Shown: positions 16,056 through 24,043, numbered from the stretch's first letter. The stretch is DNA of 33,172 bases from JAWWBN01 sp033720955 (GCA_033720955.1 JAWWBN010000011.1:1-33172); one strand, 5' to 3'. Numbers and translations: made by a program. The notes: generated by a model from the sequence alone, not told the origin.

Positions 16056-17267
16056 CTACCCCTTGCCCAGACCCAGCCGGTGCCCCAGCTTGAGCTCCTT
16101 GGTCCGCAGGTAGCGCCGGTTCTCGTCGTTCGGCTCTACCAGCAGCGGCAGCCGCTCGGAGATCTCGATCCCGAAGCGCTCGATCTCGCTCCGCTTCACC
16201 GGGTTGTTGGTCAGCAGCCGGATGCTCCGCACCTCGAGGTCCTGGAGGATCTGGGCCGAGACGCCGTAGTTTCGGGCGTCGGCCGGCAGGCCGAGATCCT
16301 CGTTCGCCTGCACCGTGTCGCGGCCGCGGTCCTGCAGCTCGTAGGCGGCGATCTTGTGGAGAAGTCCGATCCCGCGGCCTTCGTGGCCACGCAGGTAGAG
16401 CAGCACCCCGGTGCCCTCGCGCCCCAGCGATGCCATGGCGTCGCGAAGCTGGAAGCCGCAGTCGCAGCGCAGGCTGGAGAAGACGTCGCCCGTCAGGCAC
16501 TCCGAGTGGACGCGCACCAGGATGCGATCGCGTCCGGCGACGTCGCCGGCCACCAGCGCGAGATGTTGGAGGCCGTCCCAGGTGGACTCGTAGCCGATGG
16601 CCCGAAACTCGCCGAACTCGGTGGGCAGCCGCGCCACGCCCCGCCGCCGCACCAGGCGCTCGTTGCGGAAACGATGGCGAATCAGGTCGGCGATGGTGAT
16701 CACCGGCAGGTCGTGCTCGGCGGCGAAGTCCAGGAGAGCCGGCAGCCGCTTCATGCTGCCGTCGTCGTTGACCAGCTCGGCCAGGACGCCGCCCGGGTAG
16801 CAGCCGGCCAGGCGCGCCAGGTCGATCGTCGCCTCGGTGTGGCCGGGGCGCGACAGCACGCCGCCGCGCTGGTAGCGCAGCGGGAAGATGTGGCCGGGCC
16901 GGGAGAAGTCGGTGGGGGCGCTCTCGGGGTCGATCGCCGCCAGCACCGTGGCCGCGCGGTCCGCCGCCGAGATGCCCGTGGTGGTGCCGTGGCGGTAGTC
17001 CACCGAGACGGTGAAGGCGGTCTTCCGGGCGTCGGTGTTCTGGCTCACCATCATGGGGATCGACAGCTCGCGCAGCCGCTCTTCGAGCAGCGGCAGGCAG
17101 AGGATGCCGGAGGTGTGCCGGACCATGAAGCCGAGCTTCTCGGGGGTCGCGCCCTCGGCGGAGAGGATCAGGTCGCCCTCGTTCTCGCGGCTCTCGTCGT
17201 CCACCACGACGACGAACCGGCCGGCGCGGAAGGCGGCGACGCCCTCTTCGACGCTCGCCAGCCTCAT
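16056..17267 (-). CDS. ribBA: Bifunctional DHBP synthase / GTP cyclohydrolase II
   Basis: This 403-residue fusion supplies both precursors of the riboflavin pathway. The N-terminal half (about 1-200) is 3,4-dihydroxy-2-butanone 4-phosphate synthase, with the acidic metal loop DDESRENEGDLI (residues 23-34) and later HTEATIDLARLAG. The C-terminal half (about 205-403) is GTP cyclohydrolase II. It has RVHSECLTGDVFSSLRCDCG, whose Cys257, Cys268 and Cys270 bind zinc, then GRGIGLLHKIAAYELQD and LLTNNPVKRSEI. Both halves look intact; in some organisms one is dead, but no missing key residue is evident here. ATG 17267 shares ATGA with the ribE stop. Confidence 0.97.
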   Translation of the reverse strand: MRLASVEEGVAAFRAGRFVVVVDDESRENEGDLILSAEGATPEKLGFMVRHTSGILCLPLLEERLRELSIPMMVSQNTDARKTAFTVSVDYRHGTTTGISAADRAATVLAAIDPESAPTDFSRPGHIFPLRYQRGGVLSRPGHTEATIDLARLAGCYPGGVLAELVNDDGSMKRLPALLDFAAEHDLPVITIADLIRHRFRNERLVRRRGVARLPTEFGEFRAIGYESTWDGLQHLALVAGDVAGRDRILVRVHSECLTGDVFSSLRCDCGFQLRDAMASLGREGTGVLLYLRGHEGRGIGLLHKIAAYELQDRGRDTVQANEDLGLPADARNYGVSAQILQDLEVRSIRLLTNNPVKRSEIERFGIEISERLPLLVEPNDENRRYLRTKELKLGHRLGLGKG

Positions 17268-17857
17268 CTCGTCTCCGACAGCATGCGCTCTACGTACTTG
17301 GCCAGGACGTCGGCCTCGAGGTTGACCCGCCGGCCCGGCTCGGCGTCGCCCAGCACCGTCGCGCGCAGGGTGTGGGGGATGACCGCGATCTCGAACCAGC
17401 CGTCGCCGGCCGCCGCCACCGTCAGGCTCACGCCGTCCACCGTGATCGAGCCCTTCTGCACCACGTAGGCCGAGAGCGGCGCGGGCAGGGCGATGCGCAG
17501 CCGCGCCCCGTCGCCCTCCCCCTCCACGGCCAGCACCTCGCCCACCGCGTCCACGTGACCCTGCACGACGTGCCCCTCGAAGCGCCCCGCGGCGGCCAGA
17601 GGCCGCTCCAGGTTCACGGTGGAGCCAGGGGTGAGCTCCCCCAGGTTGGTGCAGCGCAGAGTCTCGGGCACCGCGTCCGCGGCGAAGCGGTCGGGGCCGA
17701 CCGCGACGGCGGTCAGACACACCCCGTTGACGGCGATCGAGCCGCCGATGGCCAGGTCGTCGAGAACCCGCCGGCAGGCGATCTCGAGACGCGACCGGCC
17801 GGGGCCGTGGTCGACGCCGGCGACCGTTCCGATCTCCTCGACGATGCCGGTGAACAT
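17264..17857 (-). CDS. ribE: Riboflavin synthase, alpha subunit type
   Basis: This 197-residue protein forms riboflavin by dismutation of two lumazine molecules. The start MFTGIVEEIGTV is diagnostic and fixes ATG 17857, although no clear Shine-Dalgarno sequence precedes it. The two tandem lumazine-binding barrels are visible: the first with GGSIAVNGVCLTAVAVG, the second starting at GHVVQGHVDAVGEVLAVEG and containing KGSITVDGVSLTVAAAGDGWFEIAVIPHTL. It heads the minus-strand unit ribE-ribBA-ribH. ribD, often upstream of ribE, is absent here; the divergent phosphatase gene occupies that side. Confidence 0.96.
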   Translation of the reverse strand: MFTGIVEEIGTVAGVDHGPGRSRLEIACRRVLDDLAIGGSIAVNGVCLTAVAVGPDRFAADAVPETLRCTNLGELTPGSTVNLERPLAAAGRFEGHVVQGHVDAVGEVLAVEGEGDGARLRIALPAPLSAYVVQKGSITVDGVSLTVAAAGDGWFEIAVIPHTLRATVLGDAEPGRRVNLEADVLAKYVERMLSETR

Positions 17858-18078
17858 CAGCGGGTCGCCCCATCCGGCCGTCGCGCGGCGGGGCGGAGGG
17901 AGCGAGACTCGAGAGGGGACGAGCGCATGGTGGCTACCTCCCCCGACCTCCGGGCCGCGAGGGAGGGATTCCTGCCCGGCTATCGACGACACGCCGGCGT
18001 GATCTCCGTGTTTATCGAACCTTGCGGGTACCCTAGCACATGCCGCGGCGGGGTCGGCGAGGCGCTCGGTAGCATCGC
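17858..18078. promoter_or_regulatory. Divergent intergenic region between ribE and the Ppx/GppA gene
   Basis: This 221-base space must hold the promoters for both directions. For the plus strand, TACCCT (18029-18034) is a possible -10 box with no good -35. A short ATG frame starting at 18040 runs into a TAG and is not a gene. On the minus strand I see none of the conserved FMN-riboswitch blocks, so the rib genes do not appear to be controlled by one here. No strong terminator-like hairpin was found. Confidence 0.3.
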
Positions 18079-19617
18079 GTGGTGGCGCGCCTGGGCATCG
18101 TGGACCTCGGATCGAACACCGCCCGGCTCGTGGTCTTCCAGTACGAGCCGGGGAGCTGGTTTCAGATCCTGGACGGCATCCGCGAGCCGGTTCGGCTGGG
18201 CGAGCGGCTCGGCCGCGGGCACGAGCTCACCCCCCAGGCGATCGACCGCGGCCTCGCGGCCCTGCGTCTCTTCGGCGACTACGCCCGGACCACCGAGCTC
18301 GACCGGCTGGAGGTGATCGGCACCAGCGCCCTCCGGGACGCGCGGAACTCGGTGGAGTTCATGCGGCGGATCCGGGAGCTGGAGGTGGAGGTCAGCGTCC
18401 TCACGGGGGAGGAGGAGGCCCAGCTCGGAGTCGCGGCGGTCGCCAACAGCTTCGCCTTTCCGCACGCCTGGGTGGCGGACCTGGGGGGCGGCAGCGTCCA
18501 GGTTTCGGTGATGCGGGACCGCCTCTACGAGAGCGGCCGCGCATTCCCGCTGGGCAGCCTGAGGATGAAGGAGGCCCACCCGCTCTCGGACCCGCCCCGC
18601 AAGAGGGAGGTCCGCCAGATCGAGCGGACGGTCGCCGCCGAGCTGACCGGGGTGGCGCGACGGATCGCCAGCCGCGACTGGCCCATCGTGGCGATGGGAG
18701 GCGCCGTCCGCAACCTGGCCCGCGCCAGTCAGGAGCGGCGCAAGGACGTGCTGGGCATCCTGCACGGCTTCCGTTTCTCCCGCGAGGCGCTAGAGGAGAT
18801 CACCGGCCTGCTGCTCGGCATGACCGAGGCGGAGCGGGCGGCGGTCCCCGGGCTCAACCCGGATCGAGCCGATCTGATCGTCCACGCGGCGCTCATCTTC
18901 CGGTGGCTGCTCGCCAGCACCGGGCGCGACGAGCTGCTGATCTCGGGGCAGGGGGTGCGCGAGGGGGTCTTCTATCGCCGCTTTCTGCCGCCGCCGCACC
19001 TGATCGAGGACGTGCGACGGTTCAGCGTGGAGAACCTGCAGCGGCAGTGGGGCCAGAGCCTGCCGCACGTCGACCGGGTGGTCGAGCTGGCCGACCGTCT
19101 CTTCGTGGAGCTGCAGCCACTGCACGGGTTGGGCGAGGCGTCCCGCGGGCTGCTCGAGGCGGCCGGACGGCTGCACGACATCGGCATGGCGGTGGACTAC
19201 AACCGGCACCACAAGCACGGCGCCTATCTCGCCCGCTCCCTGCCGCTGCCCGGCTACAGCCGTCGCGAGCAGGCGCTGATCGCCCTCCTGGTGCGCTACC
19301 ACCGCAAGGGTCTGCCCAGGCTGGGCCGCTTCCGTCGTCTGGCCGAGCGCGGCGACGCGCGGCGCCTCCAGCAGCTCGCCGCCTGTCTGCGGTTGGCGGA
19401 GCAGCTCGAGCGCTCCCGCTCGGGCCGGGTCACCGGGGTGAGCGCCACGATCGGCCGCAAGCGGGTGAGGATCGAGGTGGCCGCCCGCGAGGAGCCCACC
19501 GTCGAGCTGTGGGAGGCCTCCAAGCACGCCGACCTCTTCGAGAGGGCGTTCTCGCTCCCACTCGACCTGCGGGCGGTCAGCCCGCCGGACGAGCCTCCGC
19601 CGGCCCGACGATCCTAG
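18079..19617 (+). CDS. Ppx/GppA-family phosphatase with C-terminal HD domain
   Basis: About 512 residues. The N-terminal two-lobed ASKHA phosphatase has LGIVDLGSNTARLVVFQ at the start, then VIGTSALRDARNS, TGEEEAQLG, WVADLGGGSVQVSVM and IVAMGGAVRNLA, the nucleotide/phosphate loops of exopolyphosphatase and pppGpp phosphatase. The C-terminal part holds an HD domain with GRLHDIGMAVDYNRHHKHGAY and ALLVRYHRKGLP. Full-length members of this layout hydrolyse polyphosphate or convert pppGpp to ppGpp, so this gene may link phosphate and stringent signalling. Exopolyphosphatase and GppA cannot be separated from sequence alone. GTG 18079 is followed directly by a second GTG (18082), and either may initiate. 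It converges on the VPS10-like gene with 23 bases between stops. Confidence 0.93.
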   Translation: MVARLGIVDLGSNTARLVVFQYEPGSWFQILDGIREPVRLGERLGRGHELTPQAIDRGLAALRLFGDYARTTELDRLEVIGTSALRDARNSVEFMRRIRELEVEVSVLTGEEEAQLGVAAVANSFAFPHAWVADLGGGSVQVSVMRDRLYESGRAFPLGSLRMKEAHPLSDPPRKREVRQIERTVAAELTGVARRIASRDWPIVAMGGAVRNLARASQERRKDVLGILHGFRFSREALEEITGLLLGMTEAERAAVPGLNPDRADLIVHAALIFRWLLASTGRDELLISGQGVREGVFYRRFLPPPHLIEDVRRFSVENLQRQWGQSLPHVDRVVELADRLFVELQPLHGLGEASRGLLEAAGRLHDIGMAVDYNRHHKHGAYLARSLPLPGYSRREQALIALLVRYHRKGLPRLGRFRRLAERGDARRLQQLAACLRLAEQLERSRSGRVTGVSATIGRKRVRIEVAAREEPTVELWEASKHADLFERAFSLPLDLRAVSPPDEPPPARRS

Positions 19618-19632
19618 ACGGACGCCGGGCCG
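19601..19632. terminator. Possible bidirectional hairpin between convergent genes
   Basis: CGGCCCG (19601-19607) and CGGGCCG (19626-19632) pair perfectly across an 18-base loop that includes the phosphatase stop codon. There is no T tract on either strand, so it is at best a weak terminator serving both convergent genes. Confidence 0.3.
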
Positions 19633-19640
19633 CGACTCTC

Positions 19641-22600
19641 TCAGTCGTCCTTCTCGCCGCGGATCTTCATCTCGGGCTTGGCGCGGGGATCGCGGCGCTC
19701 GGGCTTCTCGACCTCCAGCTCGGTCTTCGCCTCGCCGCCGGGGGCCACCAGCACCAGCTCGTAGCTGCCGGGGGTCACGTAGAGAGGCCAGCCCAGGCGC
19801 ACGGCCTCGGCCCAGGGGGTCTTGGCGACGACGCCCTTGTCGGCGGCGGCCTTCTCCTTCTCCTCCCCCTTCTTGGCCTTCTTCCCGCCCTCCTTCGACG
19901 CCTTCTTCTCCGCTTCGACACGGGCGGCGCCCTCGGCGGCCAGGGCGAGCTTCTCGTCCAGGAGCAGATCCCAGGTGAAGGTGGAGACGCCGCGCGGCGC
20001 CTCCATCTCCAGCCGGCGCAGCGGCCGCCCTTCGGCGTCGCGCACCTCCAGGGCCACCGTCCCCGCCTCCGAGGTCCAGAAGGGGACGTCGATCTCGGCG
20101 TCGTAGTCGGGGTTGTAGAACCACGGATGGCGGCGGCCCTGCCAGTGGCGCTCGTACTCGACGCTCTCGACCGGGAAGAGGTGGGCGGACTGGGCGCGGA
20201 GCTCCTTGTCGAGCTCCTGGATGGGCAGCGCATCGATCACCCAGACGCTGCGGCCGTGGGTCCCGGCCACCAGCTCCCGGTCGCGCGGGTGCACCACCAG
20301 GTCGTGGACCGGCACGTTGGGCAGACCGCCGGGGAGCCCCTGCCAGGAGGCGCCGCGGTCCAGCGAGACGTAGACGCCGCGGTCGGTGCCCACGTAGAGC
20401 ACGTCGGCGTTGACCGGGTCCTCCCGCACCACGTTGATCGGCTCGGCGGGCAGGCCCGCGGCGAGGGAGGACCAGCTCTCCCCGAGGTCCGTGGTGCGGT
20501 AGAGATAGGCGGTGATGTCGTCGTCGCGGTAGCCGTTGAGGCTCACGTAGGCGGTCTTCTCGTCGTGGTGCGACGCCTCCACCCGGCTGACCCAGCGGTC
20601 GACCGGCAGACCGGCGCTCACCTCCCGCCACTCGACGCCGCCGTCGTCGGTGACCCAGACGTGGCCGTCGTCGGTGCCCGCCCAGATCAGACCGAAGCGC
20701 CTCTGCGACTCGTCGATCGTGGTCAGGGTGGCGAAGGGCACGTCGCCCCGCATCTCCGAGCGGGTGAGGTCGTCCGAGATCGGCTCCCAGCTCTCGCCGC
20801 GATCCATCGAGCGGTACAGCCGGTTGGCGCCGAAATAGACGATGTCGGGGTTGTGCGAGGAGAGCTGGATGGGAGTCTGCCAGTTGTAGCGCAGCGCCGG
20901 CTCCTTGAGCTTGTCGCGCGGGCGGACCTGCTGCCGGCCGTCCGGGCCGGACCGTCCGTAGAAGCCGAACTGGAAGCCGGTGTAGACGGTCTGGTTGTCG
21001 CGCGGGTCGACCTGCACGTACATGCCGTCGCCGCCGCCGATGCGGGTCCAGCGCTGGCCCAGCCGCCAGTCGGTGCGGCTTCCGCCCTTGTAGCTGCCGT
21101 TGTCCTGCAGCCCGCCGTAGACGTTGTACGGCTTCGCCATGTCCACGGTGATGGCGTAGAACTGGCCCACGGGCTGCGCGTCGAGGTTGAGCCACGAGCG
21201 GCCGCCGTCGTAGGAGACGTCGATGCCGCCGTCGTTGCCCACGAAGAAGCGGTCGGGGAAGTTCGGGTCGATCCACATGGCGTGATAATCCACGTGGACG
21301 TCGGGGTCCTGGATCGACTCGAAGCTCTTTCCGCCGTCGCCCGAGGTGATGATGGGCACGCCGAGCAGGTAGATCCGCTCCGGGTCCTTGGGGGAGACCC
21401 GGATCTCGCCGAAGTAGTAGCCGTAGGTGTAGACCATCTCGCGGATCGGCTCGCCGTGGGTCAGGCGCCAGGTGGCGCCGGCGTCGTCGGAGCGCCACAC
21501 CTGGAGCCCCTCGATGTCGGCGTCGAAGAGGTTGGCGTTGGCGTCGCTGATCTCGTCCAGCAGGTCCTGGATGGTCACCTCGCCCTTCTCCACCATCTCG
21601 ATCAGCTTCTCGGCGGTGAGCTCGGTGTCGAGGTCGTTGCCGCGGATGAAGTCCTCGATCGCCTCCGGGTCCTGCCGCAGGAGCTCCTGCTCCGTCATGG
21701 TGCGCAGGCGCTTGGGGGTGACGGCGCCGTCGCCCAGGTCCCACTCCTGCTCGGGGAGCGGGGTCTGGTCGTCGAGGGAGGCGTAGACCGTGTCCGGCTG
21801 GGAGGCGGCGACGGCCAGTCCGATCCGGCCCACGTGCTCGCCGCGGGGGAAGCCGCCCTCGAGACGGCTCCAGGTGACCCCGCCGTCGGTGGTCTTCCAG
21901 ATGCCGCTGCCGTCGCCGCCTTCGGTGAAGTTCCACGGTCGCCGCGAGCGCTCCCAGGCCGCGGCGTAGAGCACGTCGGGGTTCGTGGGATGCATCACCA
22001 GGTCCACGAACCCGGTCACCTCGTCGCCCGCCAGCACCTGCTCCCAGGTCTCGCCTCCGTCGGCGGTGCGGTAGACGCCGCGCTGGCCGCCGGGGGTGTA
22101 GAGCCTGCCCAGGGCGGCGACGAAGACCCGGTCCGAGTCGCGCGGGTCCACCAGGATGCGGCCGATGCGGTCGGTCTCGCCGAGCCCGGTCCAGCGCCAG
22201 GTGGCGCCGGCGTCGTCGGAGCGGAAGATCCCCAGGCCGCCGTAGGAGGAGCGGGACGAGTTGTTCTCGCCGGTGCCCACCCAGACGGTCTCGGGCCGCG
22301 ACGGATCGACCGCCACGTCGCCGAGGATGACCACCGGCTGGTCGTCGAAGACCGGCTCGAAGGTGACGCCGTTGTTGGTCGTCTTCCACAGCCCGCCCGA
22401 GGCGTAGGCGACGTAGAAGGTGTAGGGCTCTCCGGGGACGGTCTCGATGTCCACCACCCGGCCGCCCTGGACCACGGGCCCGATCGAGCGCCACGCCAGG
22501 CCGGGGAAGAGTGACGCCCCGTCGAGCTCCTGGTGGCGCTCCCAGGCGGCCTGCTTGGCGGCCAGGTCGGCGGGCGCCGCGGCCGTGGGGCGCTGGGCGG

Positions 22601-22658
22601 CGAGCGGCGAGCAGAGTAGGGCGAGGGCGCTCAGAAGGGCCGAGGAGCGCAGCTTCAT
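19641..22658 (-). CDS. Exported VPS10/sortilin-type BNR-repeat propeller protein
   Basis: This 1005-residue protein has a signal peptide (1 to about 21, ending CSPLAAQ). A large propeller is built of BNR/Asp-box repeats, seen again and again as SxDxGxTW-like units (RSDDAGATWRW, RTADGGETWEQ, KTTDGGVTWSR, TSGDGGKSFES, RSMDRGESWEP, VSLDRGASWQG). About 70 acidic helical residues (roughly 314-385) interrupt the propeller. After it come an Ig-like region (VPFWTSEAGTVALEV...), a Lys/Glu/Ala-rich spacer at 914-943, and a final strand domain. Such proteins are common in Acidobacteriota and Bacteroidota and are secreted or periplasmic; no catalytic function is established. ATG 22658 has GGAGG about 9 bases upstream. 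There is a 61-base space to the Fur-family gene upstream. Confidence 0.93.
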   Translation of the reverse strand: MKLRSSALLSALALLCSPLAAQRPTAAAPADLAAKQAAWERHQELDGASLFPGLAWRSIGPVVQGGRVVDIETVPGEPYTFYVAYASGGLWKTTNNGVTFEPVFDDQPVVILGDVAVDPSRPETVWVGTGENNSSRSSYGGLGIFRSDDAGATWRWTGLGETDRIGRILVDPRDSDRVFVAALGRLYTPGGQRGVYRTADGGETWEQVLAGDEVTGFVDLVMHPTNPDVLYAAAWERSRRPWNFTEGGDGSGIWKTTDGGVTWSRLEGGFPRGEHVGRIGLAVAASQPDTVYASLDDQTPLPEQEWDLGDGAVTPKRLRTMTEQELLRQDPEAIEDFIRGNDLDTELTAEKLIEMVEKGEVTIQDLLDEISDANANLFDADIEGLQVWRSDDAGATWRLTHGEPIREMVYTYGYYFGEIRVSPKDPERIYLLGVPIITSGDGGKSFESIQDPDVHVDYHAMWIDPNFPDRFFVGNDGGIDVSYDGGRSWLNLDAQPVGQFYAITVDMAKPYNVYGGLQDNGSYKGGSRTDWRLGQRWTRIGGGDGMYVQVDPRDNQTVYTGFQFGFYGRSGPDGRQQVRPRDKLKEPALRYNWQTPIQLSSHNPDIVYFGANRLYRSMDRGESWEPISDDLTRSEMRGDVPFATLTTIDESQRRFGLIWAGTDDGHVWVTDDGGVEWREVSAGLPVDRWVSRVEASHHDEKTAYVSLNGYRDDDITAYLYRTTDLGESWSSLAAGLPAEPINVVREDPVNADVLYVGTDRGVYVSLDRGASWQGLPGGLPNVPVHDLVVHPRDRELVAGTHGRSVWVIDALPIQELDKELRAQSAHLFPVESVEYERHWQGRRHPWFYNPDYDAEIDVPFWTSEAGTVALEVRDAEGRPLRRLEMEAPRGVSTFTWDLLLDEKLALAAEGAARVEAEKKASKEGGKKAKKGEEKEKAAADKGVVAKTPWAEAVRLGWPLYVTPGSYELVLVAPGGEAKTELEVEKPERRDPRAKPEMKIRGEKDD
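21465..21494 (-). repeat. Exact 30-bp repeat, copy 1 (inside the VPS10-like gene)
   Basis: These 30 bases are identical to 22194-22223. They encode the Asp-box core RSDDAGATWR of one propeller repeat. Identity over 30 bases, including silent positions, suggests recent duplication or gene conversion between blades, although strong GC codon bias could also produce it. Confidence 0.8.
22194..22223 (-). repeat. Exact 30-bp repeat, copy 2 (inside the VPS10-like gene)
   Basis: Identical to 21465-21494 and in the same reading frame, encoding the same Asp-box core in an earlier propeller blade about 730 bases away. The flanking codons differ. Confidence 0.8.
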
Positions 22659-22719
22659 GTCGGGGGACCTCCAGGAGGGGGGGTTGGGGGGAGCGGCTGG
22701 CGATCGGAGGGCGGCCGTC

Positions 22720-23088
22720 TCACGCGCACGAGGCGCAGAGGCCGTAGAGCACCACCTCGTGGCTCTCCAGCCGAAAGCCCGACGGGGTCAGCGGGGCCAG
22801 GTCGCCGGGGCAGTCCTCCACCTCGTAGACGCCGTCGCACGAGCGGCAGACGAAGTGGTGGTGGTGCTCTTTGCCGGCCAGCTCGTACCGCATGGGCTGG
22901 CCGGGGATGGCGATCGCCTCGAGCAGGCCCCGCTCGCCCAGCTCGCGCAGGTTGCGGTAGACGGTGGCCTGGCCGATGCCGGGCACACGGGACTTCGCCG
23001 CCTCCAGCACCTCCGCCGGGGTGAGCGGACGGTCCTCGTCGATCATCGCCTCCCGGATCGCCCGCCGCTGCCGCGTGTCGCGTTCCAT
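22720..23088 (-). CDS. Fur-family metal- or peroxide-responsive repressor
   Basis: A 122-residue winged-helix regulator. The recognition helix region is GIGQATVYRNLRELGERG (about 37-54), followed by YELAGKEHHHHFVCRSC, the His-rich regulatory metal site. Two Cys pairs for structural zinc (Cys81/Cys84 and Cys118/Cys121) are present. The length is slightly short because the N-terminal arm is brief. It could be Fur, Zur or PerR; the residues seen do not decide. A ZIP transporter gene lies about 1.9 kb away on the other strand, so a metal-uptake regulon is plausible. ATG 23088 has no Shine-Dalgarno sequence, but a TAGAAT box ends 7 bases before it, which fits leaderless initiation. Confidence 0.92.
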   Translation of the reverse strand: MERDTRQRRAIREAMIDEDRPLTPAEVLEAAKSRVPGIGQATVYRNLRELGERGLLEAIAIPGQPMRYELAGKEHHHHFVCRSCDGVYEVEDCPGDLAPLTPSGFRLESHEVVLYGLCASCA

Positions 23089-23095
23089 CGCCAGG

Positions 23096-23101
23096 ATTCT
23101 A
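23096..23101 (-). promoter_or_regulatory. Candidate -10 box for leaderless transcription of the Fur-family gene
   Basis: TAGAAT on the minus strand (5 of 6 matches to TATAAT) lies with 7 bases between it and the A of ATG 23088. That is the usual distance from a -10 box to the transcription start, so the mRNA would begin at or next to the start codon. No Shine-Dalgarno sequence is present, which agrees with this. No convincing -35 box is seen. Confidence 0.4.
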
Positions 23102-23208
23102 GCAGCGCTCCCGTGTTGGGCCCGCGCCGGCGGAATCGTCCGCGGCCCCCGCTTGTTGCTTCGACGGGACGCGCATCGAAGGCGGTCCCTCCGGACGAAG
23201 GGAGAGGC

Positions 23209-24000
23209 ATGAGGCGGAGATGGTCCCTGAAGATCGCCGAGCCGTTCGGCATCGGCGTCTACGTCCACGTCACCTTCCTGCTGATCGTGGGCTGGGTGGC
23301 TCTGCTGCAGGTGCGGGCCGGCGGCGGGGCGGCGGCGGTGGCCGGCAGCCTGGCCTTCGTCCTGGCGATCTTCGGCTGCGGGGTGCTTCACGAGCTGGGG
23401 CACGCCCTGGCGGCGCGGCGGTTCGGCATCCGCACTCGCGACATCATCCTGCTGCCCATCGGCGGGGTGGCGCGGCTGGAGCGGATGCCCGACGATCCGC
23501 GCCAGGAGCTGGTGGTGGCGTTGGCCGGGCCGGCGGTCAACGTCGGCATCGCCACGGCTCTCGGTCTGTGGCTCTGGCTCACCGGATCGCTGGTGTCCGC
23601 GGACCGTGTCGGGCTGCTGATCGGGCCCTTCCTGGAGCGGCTGCTGGCGGTCAACGTGGTGCTGGTGCTCTTCAACCTGGTGCCCGCCTTCCCCATGGAC
23701 GGCGGCCGCGTGCTGCGCGCCCTCCTGGCCCTGCGCATCGGGCCGCTACGGGCCACCCGCCTGGCCGCCGGCCTGGGCAAGGCCCTGGCCGTGGTCTTCG
23801 GCGTCGTCGGCTTCTTCTTCAACCCCTTCCTGCTGTTCATCGCCCTGTTCATCTGGTCGGGCGCGGCCCAGGAGGTGGCGATGGCGGAGGCGCGGGCGAG
23901 GTCGGAGTGGATCATCGTCCACCCCGGCGGCCCGACGCGACCGCTGACCCCGGAGGAGCTCCTGGCGATCGAGCTGGAGCGGCGGAGGGGCTGGCGGTGA
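23209..24000 (+). CDS. Site-2 protease family (M50) intramembrane metalloprotease
   Basis: A 263-residue polytopic membrane protein of the SpoIVFB-like M50 group. Zinc ligands are visible in HELGH (residues 61-65) within VLHELGHALAARRFG, and in NLVPAFPMDGGRVLRALL, where Asp164 is the third ligand. Membrane helices flank both motifs (VHVTFLLIVGWVALLQV, AFVLAIFGCGV, LGLWLWLTG, LLAVNVVLVLFNL, VVFGVVGFFFNPFLLFIALFIW). The CBS pair found at the C-terminus of many relatives is missing; the protein ends after a short charged tail. Such proteases cut membrane-bound substrates, often anti-sigma factors. ATG is preceded by GGAG. It is divergent from the Fur-family gene, and the NmrA-like gene follows 43 bases later. 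Confidence 0.94.
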   Translation: MRRRWSLKIAEPFGIGVYVHVTFLLIVGWVALLQVRAGGGAAAVAGSLAFVLAIFGCGVLHELGHALAARRFGIRTRDIILLPIGGVARLERMPDDPRQELVVALAGPAVNVGIATALGLWLWLTGSLVSADRVGLLIGPFLERLLAVNVVLVLFNLVPAFPMDGGRVLRALLALRIGPLRATRLAAGLGKALAVVFGVVGFFFNPFLLFIALFIWSGAAQEVAMAEARARSEWIIVHPGGPTRPLTPEELLAIELERRRGWR

Positions 24001-24043
24001 CCTCCTCGGCGGGGCCGGGCGCCGGCGCCGCGCGAGGCGCCCC

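Noticed and set aside
15589..16500. Upstream extension of the NPPF methyltransferase frame
   Set aside because: It is a different-frame shadow of ribH and ribBA. The GTG at 15588 with GTGA overlap is the natural start.
17858..17992. Longer N-terminus for riboflavin synthase
   Set aside because: The family starts at MFTGIVEE. The extra 45 residues are low-complexity and not conserved in any family I know.
18010..18040. Fragment resembling a tRNA T-arm (TCGAACC)
   Set aside because: Only a few bases fit. No acceptor stem, anticodon arm or D-arm can be built around it.
18040..18072. ATG upstream of the Ppx/GppA gene in the same frame
   Set aside because: The frame meets a TAG before reaching the conserved start, so it cannot be the N-terminus.
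18903..22514. Open plus-strand frame of about 1200 codons opposite the VPS10-like gene
   Set aside because: It is a shadow of the minus-strand gene. Its translation is Gly/Arg/Val/His-rich without known motifs, as expected from antisense of GC-rich codons, and it runs through the end of the phosphatase gene.
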